This document shows positions 1-5,201 of a stretch of DNA of 5,253 bases, one piece after another. A program made the position numbers and the translations under genes. The notes beneath the pieces are model-generated. The model saw nothing but the letters and a program-made list of their open reading frames with translations, was not told the origin of the DNA and did no database searches. Source of the DNA: Pseudanabaena sp. CAN_BIN31. Lineage in GTDB: Bacteria; Cyanobacteriota; Cyanobacteriia; Pseudanabaenales; Pseudanabaenaceae. Within the stretch, counting starts at the first letter, position 1, and the number at the start of each line of letters is the position of its first letter. The DNA lies in the NCBI GenBank assembly GCA_026785865.1, contig JAJAZG010000232.1, forward strand, positions 1 to 5,253, given 5' to 3'.

Positions 1-2
1 CC

Positions 3-112
3 TAATACACTTGGCGACAGCTATATAGCAATATTTTGAGGACATTCAATCTGAGTGGCAATCTCAAAAAGTATGTTAGGCTACAAATTTGGGTGTCCGT
101 TCAAGTGTATTA
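3..112. repeat. Inverted-repeat-bounded segment, possible MITE, containing the glnB promoter
   Basis: TAATACACTTG at 3-13 is the exact reverse complement of CAAGTGTATTA at 102-112. A looser agreement continues inward (CG-ACA at 15-19 against CGGACA on the opposite strand at 94-99), allowing one-base gaps. Both outer ends are TA, as expected for the TA target duplication of IS630/Tc1-type elements. The enclosed 110 bp encode nothing and contain the NtcA box. The right arm overlaps the presumed -10 of glnB. The match is seen directly; the mobile-element reading is inference. The alternative is a symmetric regulatory region with a divergent promoter off the left edge. Confidence 0.4.
71..84 (+). 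promoter_or_regulatory. NtcA binding site of glnB
   Basis: GTATGTTAGGCTAC is an exact match to the GTAN8TAC consensus of NtcA, the cyanobacterial CRP-family nitrogen regulator that responds to 2-oxoglutarate. It lies 23 bases before a -10-like hexamer, the spacing of NtcA-activated class II promoters in which the box replaces the -35. glnB is a known NtcA target in other cyanobacteria, so the site fits its neighbour. Binding itself is inferred. Confidence 0.85.
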
Positions 113-113
113 A
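108..113 (+). promoter_or_regulatory. Probable -10 element of glnB
   Basis: TATTAA starts 23 bases after the NtcA box. It agrees with TAN3T except at the last base. TAAAGT at 111-116 fits TAN3T exactly but sits 26 bases away. Transcription would begin near base 120, leaving a leader of about 20 bases. The hexamer overlaps the right arm of the inverted repeat at 3-112. Confidence 0.55.
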
Positions 114-128
114 AGTTGAAGAATCAGT

Positions 129-135
129 GGAGGAG
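129..135 (+). promoter_or_regulatory. Ribosome binding site that fixes the TTG start of glnB
   Basis: GGAGGAG ends 5 bases before TTG at 141. It is a strong Shine-Dalgarno sequence and supports the rare TTG as the true start. Translation from there gives the normal PII N-terminus (MKKVEAIIRPF) and the usual 112-residue length. Confidence 0.85.
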
Positions 136-140
136 TTAAT

Positions 141-479
141 TTGAAAAAAGTTGAAGCAATCATTCGTCCCTTTAAACTAGACGAAGTCAAAATCGCCTTA
201 GTAAATGCTGGCGTAGTTGGTATGACTGTATCAGAAGTACGCGGTTTTGGTCGCCAGAAAGGGCAAACAGAGCGCTATCGTGGCTCCGAGTACACGGTTG
301 AGTTCTTACAAAAGCTCAAAATTGAGATTGTTGTCGAAGATGACCAAGTTGAGATGGTAGTAGATAAAGTTATTAATGCTGCTCGCACTGGCGAAATTGG
401 CGATGGTAAGATTTTCGTATCTCCTATAGAACGAATTATCCGCATCCGTACTGGTGAAAAAGATTTAGACGCAGTTTAA
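141..479 (+). CDS. glnB: Nitrogen regulatory protein PII
   Basis: PII is a cytosolic homotrimer that senses ATP/ADP and 2-oxoglutarate. In cyanobacteria it controls N-acetylglutamate kinase, PipX (hence NtcA) and other targets. The 112 residues are full length. Visible residues include Phe11; the T-loop at about 37-55 with Arg38, Gln39 and Lys58 of the ligand site; Ser49, the phosphorylation site in Synechococcus; Tyr51, the uridylylation site in proteobacteria; and the B-loop TGEIGDGK at 83-90, with Thr83 and Glu85 used in NAG-kinase contact. Arg101 and Arg103 complete the nucleotide pocket. The start is TTG with GGAGGAG 5 bases upstream. The gene appears monocistronic: its own NtcA promoter lies before it and a strong hairpin terminator follows 9 bases after the stop. 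I see nothing degenerate. The family assignment is essentially certain; phosphorylation here is inferred from the conserved Ser49. Confidence 0.98.
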   Translation: MKKVEAIIRPFKLDEVKIALVNAGVVGMTVSEVRGFGRQKGQTERYRGSEYTVEFLQKLKIEIVVEDDQVEMVVDKVINAARTGEIGDGKIFVSPIERIIRIRTGEKDLDAV

Positions 480-488
480 ATTTTCTTC

Positions 489-541
489 AAAACCATAATA
501 AAAGGGGCTGCACGAGGTGCAGCCCCTTTTATTATGGTTTT
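489..541 (+). terminator. Terminator of glnB, perfect 25-bp hairpin
   Basis: Arms 489-513 and 517-541 are perfectly complementary over 25 bp with a GAG triloop. The GC-rich core (GGGGCTGCAC/GTGCAGCCCC) is flanked by A and T tracts, so on the plus strand the core is followed by TTTTATT. It is nearly symmetric and could also stop minus-strand transcription. The unusual length suggests it may belong to a dispersed palindromic repeat. Confidence 0.85.
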
Positions 542-546
542 AATCT

Positions 547-571
547 GTGGCGCACGCATAGTGTGCGCCAC
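547..571. repeat. GC-rich palindrome next to the glnB terminator
   Basis: GTGGCGCAC at 547-555 pairs with GTGCGCCAC at 563-571. The stem extends inward through a G-T and a C-G pair to an ATA loop. It begins 5 bases after the glnB terminator, has no T-tract on the plus strand, and looks like a dispersed palindromic repeat rather than a second terminator. Confidence 0.6.
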
Positions 572-572
572 C

Positions 573-767
573 TTACCCACTTAGCAAAATTGCTTCTACT
601 ATTTGAGCAATGACTGCGCCGAGGATGGCAACCGTTACATATTTACCAGTCATCGGATTTTTTCCAAGTGAATCATCTGTTTTGCAAGCCGTGAGAAATA
701 GTGACCAAGCCTGCGTGGAATTTATAGTCTGAAACCGATTAAACCTAGGTGTAAAGATTAAACGCAT
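573..767 (-). CDS. Doubtful small ORF with a membrane-segment-like C-terminus
   Basis: I do not recognise this 64-residue frame. The N-terminal part (MRLIFTPRFNRF...) looks arbitrary. Residues about 39-64 (MTGKYVTVAILGAVIAQIVEAILLSG) form one hydrophobic stretch with small residues, compatible with a single transmembrane helix. No Shine-Dalgarno precedes ATG 767, and ATG 653 would give only 26 residues with a weak GGA upstream. A minus-strand terminator-like hairpin lies at 797-813, just upstream, which argues against transcription from further right unless it acts as an attenuator. The ORF ends next to the palindrome at 547-571 and converges on glnB. It could be a small membrane peptide, the remnant of a larger gene, or chance. 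Confidence 0.22.
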   Translation of the reverse strand: MRLIFTPRFNRFQTINSTQAWSLFLTACKTDDSLGKNPMTGKYVTVAILGAVIAQIVEAILLSG

Positions 768-796
768 ATATTTTATCGAAAAGTTGGGTAAAAAAC

Positions 797-813
797 CCGT
801 CCTAGAAGGACGG
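797..813 (-). terminator. Terminator-like hairpin on the minus strand
   Basis: CCGTCCT (797-803) and AGGACGG (807-813) form a 7-bp stem with a 3-base loop. Read on the minus strand, the stem is followed by GTTTTTT, the form of an intrinsic terminator. No minus-strand gene is visible to its right before ridA, so its client is unclear. GGGT/ACCC at 786-798 could form a competing small stem. Similar GTCC/GGAC hairpins occur near IS200/IS605 elements, but no transposase is present here. Confidence 0.45.
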
Positions 814-888
814 CTTAATATTTTCAGTCACTATCATTATGATTTTTACAAAAGATCTGGGTTTGTTAAGGCGATCGCCAAAAGATTT

Positions 889-894
889 TATAAT
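889..894 (+). promoter_or_regulatory. Probable -10 box of ridA
   Basis: TATAAT is a perfect -10 hexamer 31 bases before the ridA start. TTGTTA at 863-868 is the nearest -35-like sequence, but the 20-base spacer is long. A start of transcription near base 901 would leave a leader of about 25 bases. Confidence 0.5.
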
Positions 895-925
895 TGGCAT
901 CAACTAATTTATAAAACTATACATA

Positions 926-1318
926 ATGAGTCAAAAAGAAGTAATCCTCACCGATAAAGCCCCTGCTCCTGTTGGTCCTTATAATCAGGCGATCGCCGTT
1001 CCAGCGACTAGTAAATTAGTATTTATGGCGGGACAAATTGCGATCGATCCTGCCGTTGGCAAAGTCGTTGCAACGACCATTGAAGAACAAACCGAACAAG
1101 TTCTCAAAAATATCCAAGCTGTTCTTACTGAAGCAGGTGCAGATTTTAGCAATGTTGTCAAAACCACTGTTTTCTTAGTAGACATGGCAGACTTCGCCGC
1201 GATGAATGCGATTTATGGTAAATATTTCACCGCCCCATTCCCTGCTCGTTCTTCGATTCAAGTAGCAAAGTTACCCCTTGATGTTCGTGTCGAAATTGAG
1301 TGCATTGTCGCAATCTAG
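926..1318 (+). CDS. ridA: RidA family 2-iminobutanoate/2-iminopropanoate deaminase
   Basis: RidA (YjgF/YER057c/UK114 family) hydrolyses the reactive enamine/imine intermediates that PLP enzymes such as threonine dehydratase release, giving 2-keto acids and ammonia. This prevents 2-aminoacrylate damage. It acts in the cytosol as a trimer. The 130 residues are the usual length. Seen in the sequence: APVGPYNQA at 14-22 with Tyr19; GQI near 36-38; and the C-terminal signature PARSSIQVAKLPLDVRVEIE at 106-125. That signature contains the substrate-binding Arg108 and Glu124, which correspond to Arg105 and Glu120 of the E. coli protein. No Shine-Dalgarno precedes ATG 926, but the N-terminus aligns well with the family. 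It is separated from glnB by a terminator and 385 further bases, so it is an independent unit. A GC-rich repeat follows the stop directly. Confidence 0.96.
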   Translation: MSQKEVILTDKAPAPVGPYNQAIAVPATSKLVFMAGQIAIDPAVGKVVATTIEEQTEQVLKNIQAVLTEAGADFSNVVKTTVFLVDMADFAAMNAIYGKYFTAPFPARSSIQVAKLPLDVRVEIECIVAI

Positions 1319-1409
1319 CCCTCACTCCCCTCTCCCGCAGGAGAGGGGGAGAAAGAAATATCTTGTTCCCCTCTCCTGCGGGAGAGGGGCTAGGGGTGAG
1401 GGGTGAGGG
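1319..1409. repeat. GC-rich palindromic intergenic repeat
   Basis: The 22-base arms 1327-1348 and 1368-1389 are exact reverse complements. Each arm is itself almost palindromic (CCCCTCTCC...GGAGAGGGG). An outer pair, CCCTCAC (1319-1325) and GTGAGGG (1403-1409, repeated at 1396-1402), encloses them. The block fills nearly all the space between ridA and the aldolase gene. Repeats of this CCCTCTCC/GGAGAGGG type are scattered in many cyanobacterial genomes. It could fold into one long or two short hairpins and weaken read-through from ridA. No T-tract follows directly. Confidence 0.8.
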
Positions 1410-1426
1410 TCTTAAACTTTATTAAT

Positions 1427-1431
1427 GGAGG
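1427..1431 (+). promoter_or_regulatory. Ribosome binding site favouring GTG 1437
   Basis: GGAGG ends 5 bases before GTG at 1437, the same spacing as in glnB. The in-frame ATG at 1425 has only AT-rich sequence before it and overlaps this motif. Start at GTG 1437 is therefore preferred, giving the N-terminus MKSLWSDREAAAY. Confidence 0.75.
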
Positions 1432-1436
1432 TATCA

Positions 1437-3407
1437 GTGAAAAGTTTGTGGAGCGATCGCGAGGCAGCAGCATATAAAAGCGATTTAGGCTTAAGAGTTT
1501 ATACATCGCACTTATTAGGACGCGATCCGTCATTGGTGCTGCATGGCGGCGGGAATACTTCCGTGAAGATTATTGAGAAAAATCTGGTTGGTGAAGAAGA
1601 AGAGATTCTTTATGTCAAAGGAAGTGGCTGGGATTTAGAAACGATCGCTGAAGCAGGTTTTGCGCCTGTGCGGATGGCACATTTATTAAAACTAGCAAAA
1701 TTATCAGTTCTCTCGGATTCACAAATGGTGAATGAACTGAAAACGCAAATGACTCGTGCCAATGCGCCAGCACCATCGGTAGAAACAATTTTACACGCGA
1801 TTTTACCTTATAAATTTGTCGATCATACTCATGCTGATGCGGTGATTTCCATAACGAATACCGCGAATGGATGGGAAAGGATTCGCGAGATTTATGGCGA
1901 TGATGTGGTGATTATTCCCTATGTGATGCCAGGGTTTGACCTAGCGCGGGTTTGTGCTGAGAAGTTCGCGGCTGAGAAATGCGATCGCACGATTGGCATG
2001 GTGTTAATGAATCACGGTATTTTCTCTTTTGGAGAAACGGCGGCAGAATCCTATAAACGGATGATAGCTTTAGTCGATCGCGCTGAAGTCTATTTGCAAA
2101 AACAAAATGCTTGGGATATTGCTCAGACAATTCCCAAAATAGAAATTTCAGAGCGATTAGAAACTGCAAAATTACGCGCTGATGTCTCGCGAGTGGCAGG
2201 TTTTCCTGTAGTCCTTAGTTCTCATTCAGACGAGAAAAATTTAGCTTTTGCTCAAAGGGAAGATGTAAATATAATTTCCCAACAAGGTTGCGCGACTCCC
2301 GATCATGTGATTCGGACTAAGCGCTTACCTTTAGTCGGTAGAGATGTGAATGCTTATGCAGAAGCCTATCGCGCTTATTTTGCAGAAGAATCTCTTAAAT
2401 CAACGCAACCAGTTACGATTCTCGACATTGCACCACGAGTCATCCTCGATCGCCAATTAGGTTTAATCACAGTGGGTAAATCCGCCAAAGATGCAGCGAT
2501 CGTCGCGGATATCTATCAACACACAATGGAGATAATCGCGCGATCGCAACTCTTAGGAGGGTATCGCGCCCTACCCGCCAGCGATATTTTTGCGGTGGAA
2601 TATTGGGAACTAGAACAAGCAAAATTAAAAAAAGGTGGTTCTTCTTCTGCATTTACTGGCGAAATCGCTCTAGTCACAGGTGCAGCTTCTGGCATCGGCA
2701 AAGCTTGCGTCGATTCACTTTTAAAACGCGGCGCGGCAGTAGTTGGATTAGATATTAATCCCAATATTGAGAAGCTTTATGATCGCCCCGATTTTGTGGG
2801 TGTGACTTGTGATGTGAGTGATGAGACTGCGATCGCGTATGCTCTCGACAAAGCCGTAAAATCTTTTGGTGGTTTAGATATTCTGATTCTCAATGCAGGA
2901 ATTTTTCCTTCTGGATGTCGGATTGAAAATCTCGATACTGCTACATGGCAAAAAGTGATGCATATCAATCTTGATGCCAATTTAATCTTAATGCGCGAAT
3001 GTTATCCATTACTCAAACTTGCACTAAATGGCGGTCGAGTTGTGGCGATCGGTTCTAAAAACGTCCCTGCGCCTGGCCCTGCGGCGGCGGCTTATTCTGC
3101 CTCAAAAGCGGCGCTAACGCAATTGATGCGTGTAGCAGCTTTGGAATGGAGTAGCGATCGCATTCGTATTAATACTTTGCATCCTAATGCTGTATTTGAC
3201 ACGGGTATCTGGACAGATGAAGTCTTAACTTCTCGTGCTAAGCATTATGGATTGACGGTTGAAGAATATAAAACTAATAATCTGTTAAAAGTGGAAGTCA
3301 CCAGCCGTCATGTTGCCGAACTTGCGGCGGAAATGTGCGGTGAGTTGTTTGCCTGTACGACTGCGGCGCAAGTTCCTATTGATGGCGGTAATGATCGCGT
3401 AATCTAG
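1437..3407 (+). CDS. Bifunctional class II aldolase / short-chain dehydrogenase (RhaD-ADH-like)
   Basis: This 656-residue fusion resembles the bifunctional rhamnulose-1-phosphate aldolase/alcohol dehydrogenase family. In that family the aldolase part splits a ketose 1-phosphate into DHAP and an aldehyde (lactaldehyde for rhamnulose), and the SDR part uses NAD(P)(H) on the product. Aldolase half, about 1-225: GGGNTS at 37-42, Glu116 in PSVET, metal ligands His130 and His132 (DHTHAD), and His193 in NHG. A family-specific middle region with GCATPDHVIRTK (about 284-295) follows. SDR half, about 408-656: TGAASGIG at 414-421, Asp439 after the second strand (suggesting NAD), NAG at 486-488, Asn511, Ser540, Tyr553 and Lys557. 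Both active sites look complete. GTG 1437 is chosen on GGAGG; ATG 1425 would add four residues. No other rhamnose genes are nearby, so the true substrate (rhamnulose-, 5-deoxyribulose- or another ketose 1-phosphate) is open. Confidence 0.88.
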   Translation: MKSLWSDREAAAYKSDLGLRVYTSHLLGRDPSLVLHGGGNTSVKIIEKNLVGEEEEILYVKGSGWDLETIAEAGFAPVRMAHLLKLAKLSVLSDSQMVNELKTQMTRANAPAPSVETILHAILPYKFVDHTHADAVISITNTANGWERIREIYGDDVVIIPYVMPGFDLARVCAEKFAAEKCDRTIGMVLMNHGIFSFGETAAESYKRMIALVDRAEVYLQKQNAWDIAQTIPKIEISERLETAKLRADVSRVAGFPVVLSSHSDEKNLAFAQREDVNIISQQGCATPDHVIRTKRLPLVGRDVNAYAEAYRAYFAEESLKSTQPVTILDIAPRVILDRQLGLITVGKSAKDAAIVADIYQHTMEIIARSQLLGGYRALPASDIFAVEYWELEQAKLKKGGSSSAFTGEIALVTGAASGIGKACVDSLLKRGAAVVGLDINPNIEKLYDRPDFVGVTCDVSDETAIAYALDKAVKSFGGLDILILNAGIFPSGCRIENLDTATWQKVMHINLDANLILMRECYPLLKLALNGGRVVAIGSKNVPAPGPAAAAYSASKAALTQLMRVAALEWSSDRIRINTLHPNAVFDTGIWTDEVLTSRAKHYGLTVEEYKTNNLLKVEVTSRHVAELAAEMCGELFACTTAAQVPIDGGNDRVI

Positions 3408-3511
3408 TCTTGCAAGATTATTGCTGGCTGAATTTATGTGATAGGCGATCGCTCCTCATTCAAATTCCATAGATTTCCAATGATGTGCGAGATTATTCTT
3501 TAAGCCTGATA
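3408..3511. other. Convergent intergenic region without a clear terminator
   Basis: These 104 bases separate the convergent aldolase and TOPRIM-like genes. They hold a HIP1 site at 3445-3452 and a short stem GCAA/TTGC at 3412-3424, but no convincing intrinsic terminator for either strand. The HIP1 site is the last before the HIP1-free right part, so this may be a boundary of acquired DNA. Confidence 0.5.
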
Positions 3512-4024
3512 TCAAATAAATAGAAATGATTTGACTGAGAATCTAATTCGTTTTAGTTCATTTTCATTATGTTGGAGAAGATGATGCCCCCATGTTACAT
3601 TCGTATTTTCTTCGCAATCTTTAGCTAAAGATTTTCCAATTTTTTCAAAGCTCTTGTTCATATCTTTTTTTAGCTGCTCAGGGGCAATACGAGATCCCAG
3701 AACAAATACTCTTTCTTTCAAATCGTCTGGAACCTTATCTTGAATAAAATCCAAGCGATTTTTATAACCAAGATAATCTAGATTTTTATCATCAAAATCA
3801 ATTAGTAACACCATAATAGAATGTTGGGATCGGCGCATTTTGGAGATATATACTTCCATAAATTTTTCTACAACCTTACCCCACCCTCCAACTTCTGGCA
3901 AAACTTGAACTTGATTTGCATACCCATACGTTTTTAGTTTAAGCTCAAATGCCTTAGCAATTTGTCGATTAGCATCGTCCTCAGGTAAAATTAGCAAGTG
4001 AGGTAATTGCCTATTAACGCTCAT
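3512..4024 (-). CDS. Small TOPRIM-like protein, putative effector partner of the upstream ATPase
   Basis: I know no named family for this 170-residue protein. Its layout fits a minimal TOPRIM domain, the metal-dependent fold of OLD nucleases, topoisomerases and RNase M5. Strand LLILPEDD at 10-17 carries the candidate Glu15. A helix and the strand VQVLPEVGGW (39-48) with Gly46-Gly47 follow, then MVLLIDFDD at 71-79 with Asp76 and Asp78 as the DxD pair. The C-terminal part has VFVLGSRIAPEQLKK (106-120), IGKSLAKDC (129-137) and WGHHLLQHNENELKRI (145-160), which look conserved rather than random. The usual Gly after the first Glu is replaced by Asp. It starts inside the ATPase stop (ATGA, 4-base overlap), with GGGGA 9 bases before ATG, so translation is probably coupled. 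No signal peptide or membrane helix is visible. A nuclease or regulatory role in defence is inference. Confidence 0.55.
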   Translation of the reverse strand: MSVNRQLPHLLILPEDDANRQIAKAFELKLKTYGYANQVQVLPEVGGWGKVVEKFMEVYISKMRRSQHSIMVLLIDFDDKNLDYLGYKNRLDFIQDKVPDDLKERVFVLGSRIAPEQLKKDMNKSFEKIGKSLAKDCEENTNVTWGHHLLQHNENELKRIRFSVKSFLFI

Positions 4025-5166
4025 AGCTCTATATCCCCAATAATCAAGGAATCTATTAGAGAACCTGTAAAAGGAATATCCTCTAGTAATCTGATTAAAG
4101 TTGGCTCTAGATGACTTTTGCGATCAAGTACAAATGTGTTTTCGTTGGAAAAACTGCGAATAGCTTCTTCATTATGTGAACTTACTAGGATTTGACCACT
4201 ATCCTCAAATGAACTTCGTAGCGTTGTGATGAAATGACCTACTTCTGATAGAGACAAATAATTGTCAGGCTCATCCCAAAAGCAAAAAAGTGGACCATAG
4301 TATTTATTTGCGGCTAAGACTACTGCACAAAGAAAGAAGCATTTTTCTCCATCAGATAAATCTTTAAAGTCAATACTTAGTTTCGCATCATTTTTGGCAA
4401 ACCGAACCATCATATTCTTTGCATCTCTACCAATCTTTTCATTCAGAAAATCTTGAATATCGGGCATAACTGTTCGGAGATATTTGTCAGCTTCTGTATA
4501 AGCGGCAGGATATCGACTAAGTAAACCAGAAAACCACTCTCCAAAATTTGAACCATCTCGCTTTGGCTCCAAAGTTTCACCACTTGATTCTCCATTCATT
4601 AAACTTGGGATAGGCGCTAGGACGATCATCTGAGCAAGCCAAGTCTTAAAAATATTAAGTGGATGAGTTTCTGATGGTTCTTGAATCACTGGTAAAGCTA
4701 TAAGATACCAATCAAGCCGAAACTGTGTTGGGATCAATTGGTTCGTTAATGGGACTATTTCAGATAGTGGGGAAACTTTGCTACCGTATATTGCTAATTC
4801 ATCTACTTTACGAGCATAAATTAGATTTCCTGCAAATAGAAGTTGTTCTTCTAAGACACGAAGTTCTTTTGTATTTACTGGTAGCTCTAGAGCAAGTACA
4901 TACTTATATAGCTGATCTTTAAGTAATACTTCTATCTCAAAACGAATGGGGACACCAGATCTACCTCTATTGAAGTCTTTCGGTTGAATAAGCTGACTAA
5001 CTCTGTTAATACCTCGACCAATACTTTGGAATACTTCTAACGCAAATGCGATCGTTGATTTACCTGCCCCATTCTTCCCAATTAAAAGAGATGATGGCAT
5101 ATCCTTGAGGTTTAGCTCAAAGTTCTCTAAACATCGAAAATTATGTATGTATAGTCTTTGGAGCAT
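4021..5166 (-). CDS. ABC/SMC-type AAA ATPase (AAA_21-like), putative defence sensor
   Basis: From ATG 5166 the protein has 381 residues. Seen: the N-terminus LQRLYIHNFRCLENFEL typical of RecF/OLD-like ATPases; Walker A GKNGAGKST at 30-38; ABC signature LSDGEK at 270-275; Walker B LFCFWDEPDNYL at 293-304 with Asp298-Glu299; and the H-loop SSHNEE with His331. All catalytic motifs are intact. There is no long coiled coil, no fused TOPRIM or HNH domain, and no membrane segment. Such stand-alone ATPases usually pair with an effector in anti-phage systems (PARIS AriA, RloA/AbiL, Septu PtuA) or are fused to TOPRIM in OLD and Gabija. Here a TOPRIM-like gene overlaps the 3' end by 4 bases. TTG 5187 would extend the N-terminus by seven residues but lacks a Shine-Dalgarno and falls inside a palindrome. 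Exact family membership and defence role are inferred. Confidence 0.85.
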   Translation of the reverse strand: MLQRLYIHNFRCLENFELNLKDMPSSLLIGKNGAGKSTIAFALEVFQSIGRGINRVSQLIQPKDFNRGRSGVPIRFEIEVLLKDQLYKYVLALELPVNTKELRVLEEQLLFAGNLIYARKVDELAIYGSKVSPLSEIVPLTNQLIPTQFRLDWYLIALPVIQEPSETHPLNIFKTWLAQMIVLAPIPSLMNGESSGETLEPKRDGSNFGEWFSGLLSRYPAAYTEADKYLRTVMPDIQDFLNEKIGRDAKNMMVRFAKNDAKLSIDFKDLSDGEKCFFLCAVVLAANKYYGPLFCFWDEPDNYLSLSEVGHFITTLRSSFEDSGQILVSSHNEEAIRSFSNENTFVLDRKSHLEPTLIRLLEDIPFTGSLIDSLIIGDIEL

Positions 5167-5172
5167 AGGAAA

Positions 5173-5201
5173 ATTGTATCCCCTCAATATTCAGGGGTGA
5201 A
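5173..5201 (-). promoter_or_regulatory. Candidate promoter of the ATPase/TOPRIM-like operon
   Basis: On the minus strand, TTCACC (5201-5196) and TACAAT (5178-5173) are separated by exactly 17 bases, matching the -35 and -10 consensus at 4 and 5 of 6 positions. Transcription would then begin at or next to ATG 5166, giving a leaderless message. The spacer is filled by the palindrome at 5180-5197. An upstream promoter with a leader is the alternative; in that case AGGGGA (5184-5179), 12 bases before the ATG, would be the Shine-Dalgarno. Confidence 0.4.
5180..5197. promoter_or_regulatory. Palindrome over the operon promoter, possible operator
   Basis: CCCCTCAATATTCAGGGG is symmetric at 16 of 18 positions. 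Its right half-site TATTCAGGG (5188-5196) recurs exactly at 5206-5214, 18 bases further upstream of the operon. The palindrome lies between the candidate -35 and -10 and includes the AGGGG of the possible Shine-Dalgarno. A repressor site or an RNA hairpin hiding the ribosome site are both possible. The repeat is seen directly; its function is inferred. Confidence 0.5.

Larger units (their letters stand above)
572..925. other. Long, mostly gene-poor intergenic stretch
   Basis: Between the hairpins after glnB and ridA I see a doubtful minus-strand ORF (573-767), a terminator-like hairpin reading leftward (797-813), a HIP1 octamer at 871-878 and a TATAAT box at 889-894 for ridA. No tRNA, other RNA gene or clear ORF is recognisable on the plus strand. 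Confidence 0.7.
871..3452. repeat. HIP1 octamers (GCGATCGC), eight copies
   Basis: Perfect GCGATCGC begins at 871, 989, 1453, 1981, 2540, 2829, 3154 and 3445. HIP1 is a highly iterated palindrome typical of many cyanobacterial chromosomes. None is found in 1-870 or in 3453-5253; the nearest variant on the right is GCGATCGT at about 5048. The coordinates here span the first to the last copy. Confidence 0.9.

Noticed and set aside
797..813. GTCCT/AGGAC hairpin as an IS200/IS605 remnant
   Set aside because: Hairpins like this occur near such elements, but no TnpA or TnpB coding sequence or second element end is visible, so a terminator-like hairpin is the safer call.
985..1185. Open frame on the minus strand inside ridA
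   Set aside because: It lies wholly antisense to a well-supported conserved gene, has no recognisable domain or ribosome site, and is best explained as a shadow frame.
1319..1409. CRISPR-like array
   Set aside because: The repeats are inverted, not direct, and there are no regular spacers.
1912..2980. Several minus-strand open frames opposite the aldolase/SDR gene
   Set aside because: All are antisense to a gene with intact catalytic motifs in both halves. Their translations are low-complexity or arginine/serine-rich and match no family I know.
3412..3497. Direct repeat GC[A/G]AGATTATT at 3412-3422 and 3487-3497 as attachment-site or insertion duplication
   Set aside because: Only 11 bases with one mismatch in an AT-rich gap. 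The copies lie on the same side of the ATPase/TOPRIM pair and do not flank it.
4725..4922. Plus-strand 65-residue open frame inside the ATPase gene
   Set aside because: It is antisense to the ATPase, leucine-rich as expected for the complement of this AT-rich coding region, and has no family match.
5164..5187. TTG 5187 as the ATPase start
   Set aside because: No Shine-Dalgarno precedes it, it lies inside the palindrome, and the extra seven residues come before a typical family N-terminus that begins at ATG 5166.
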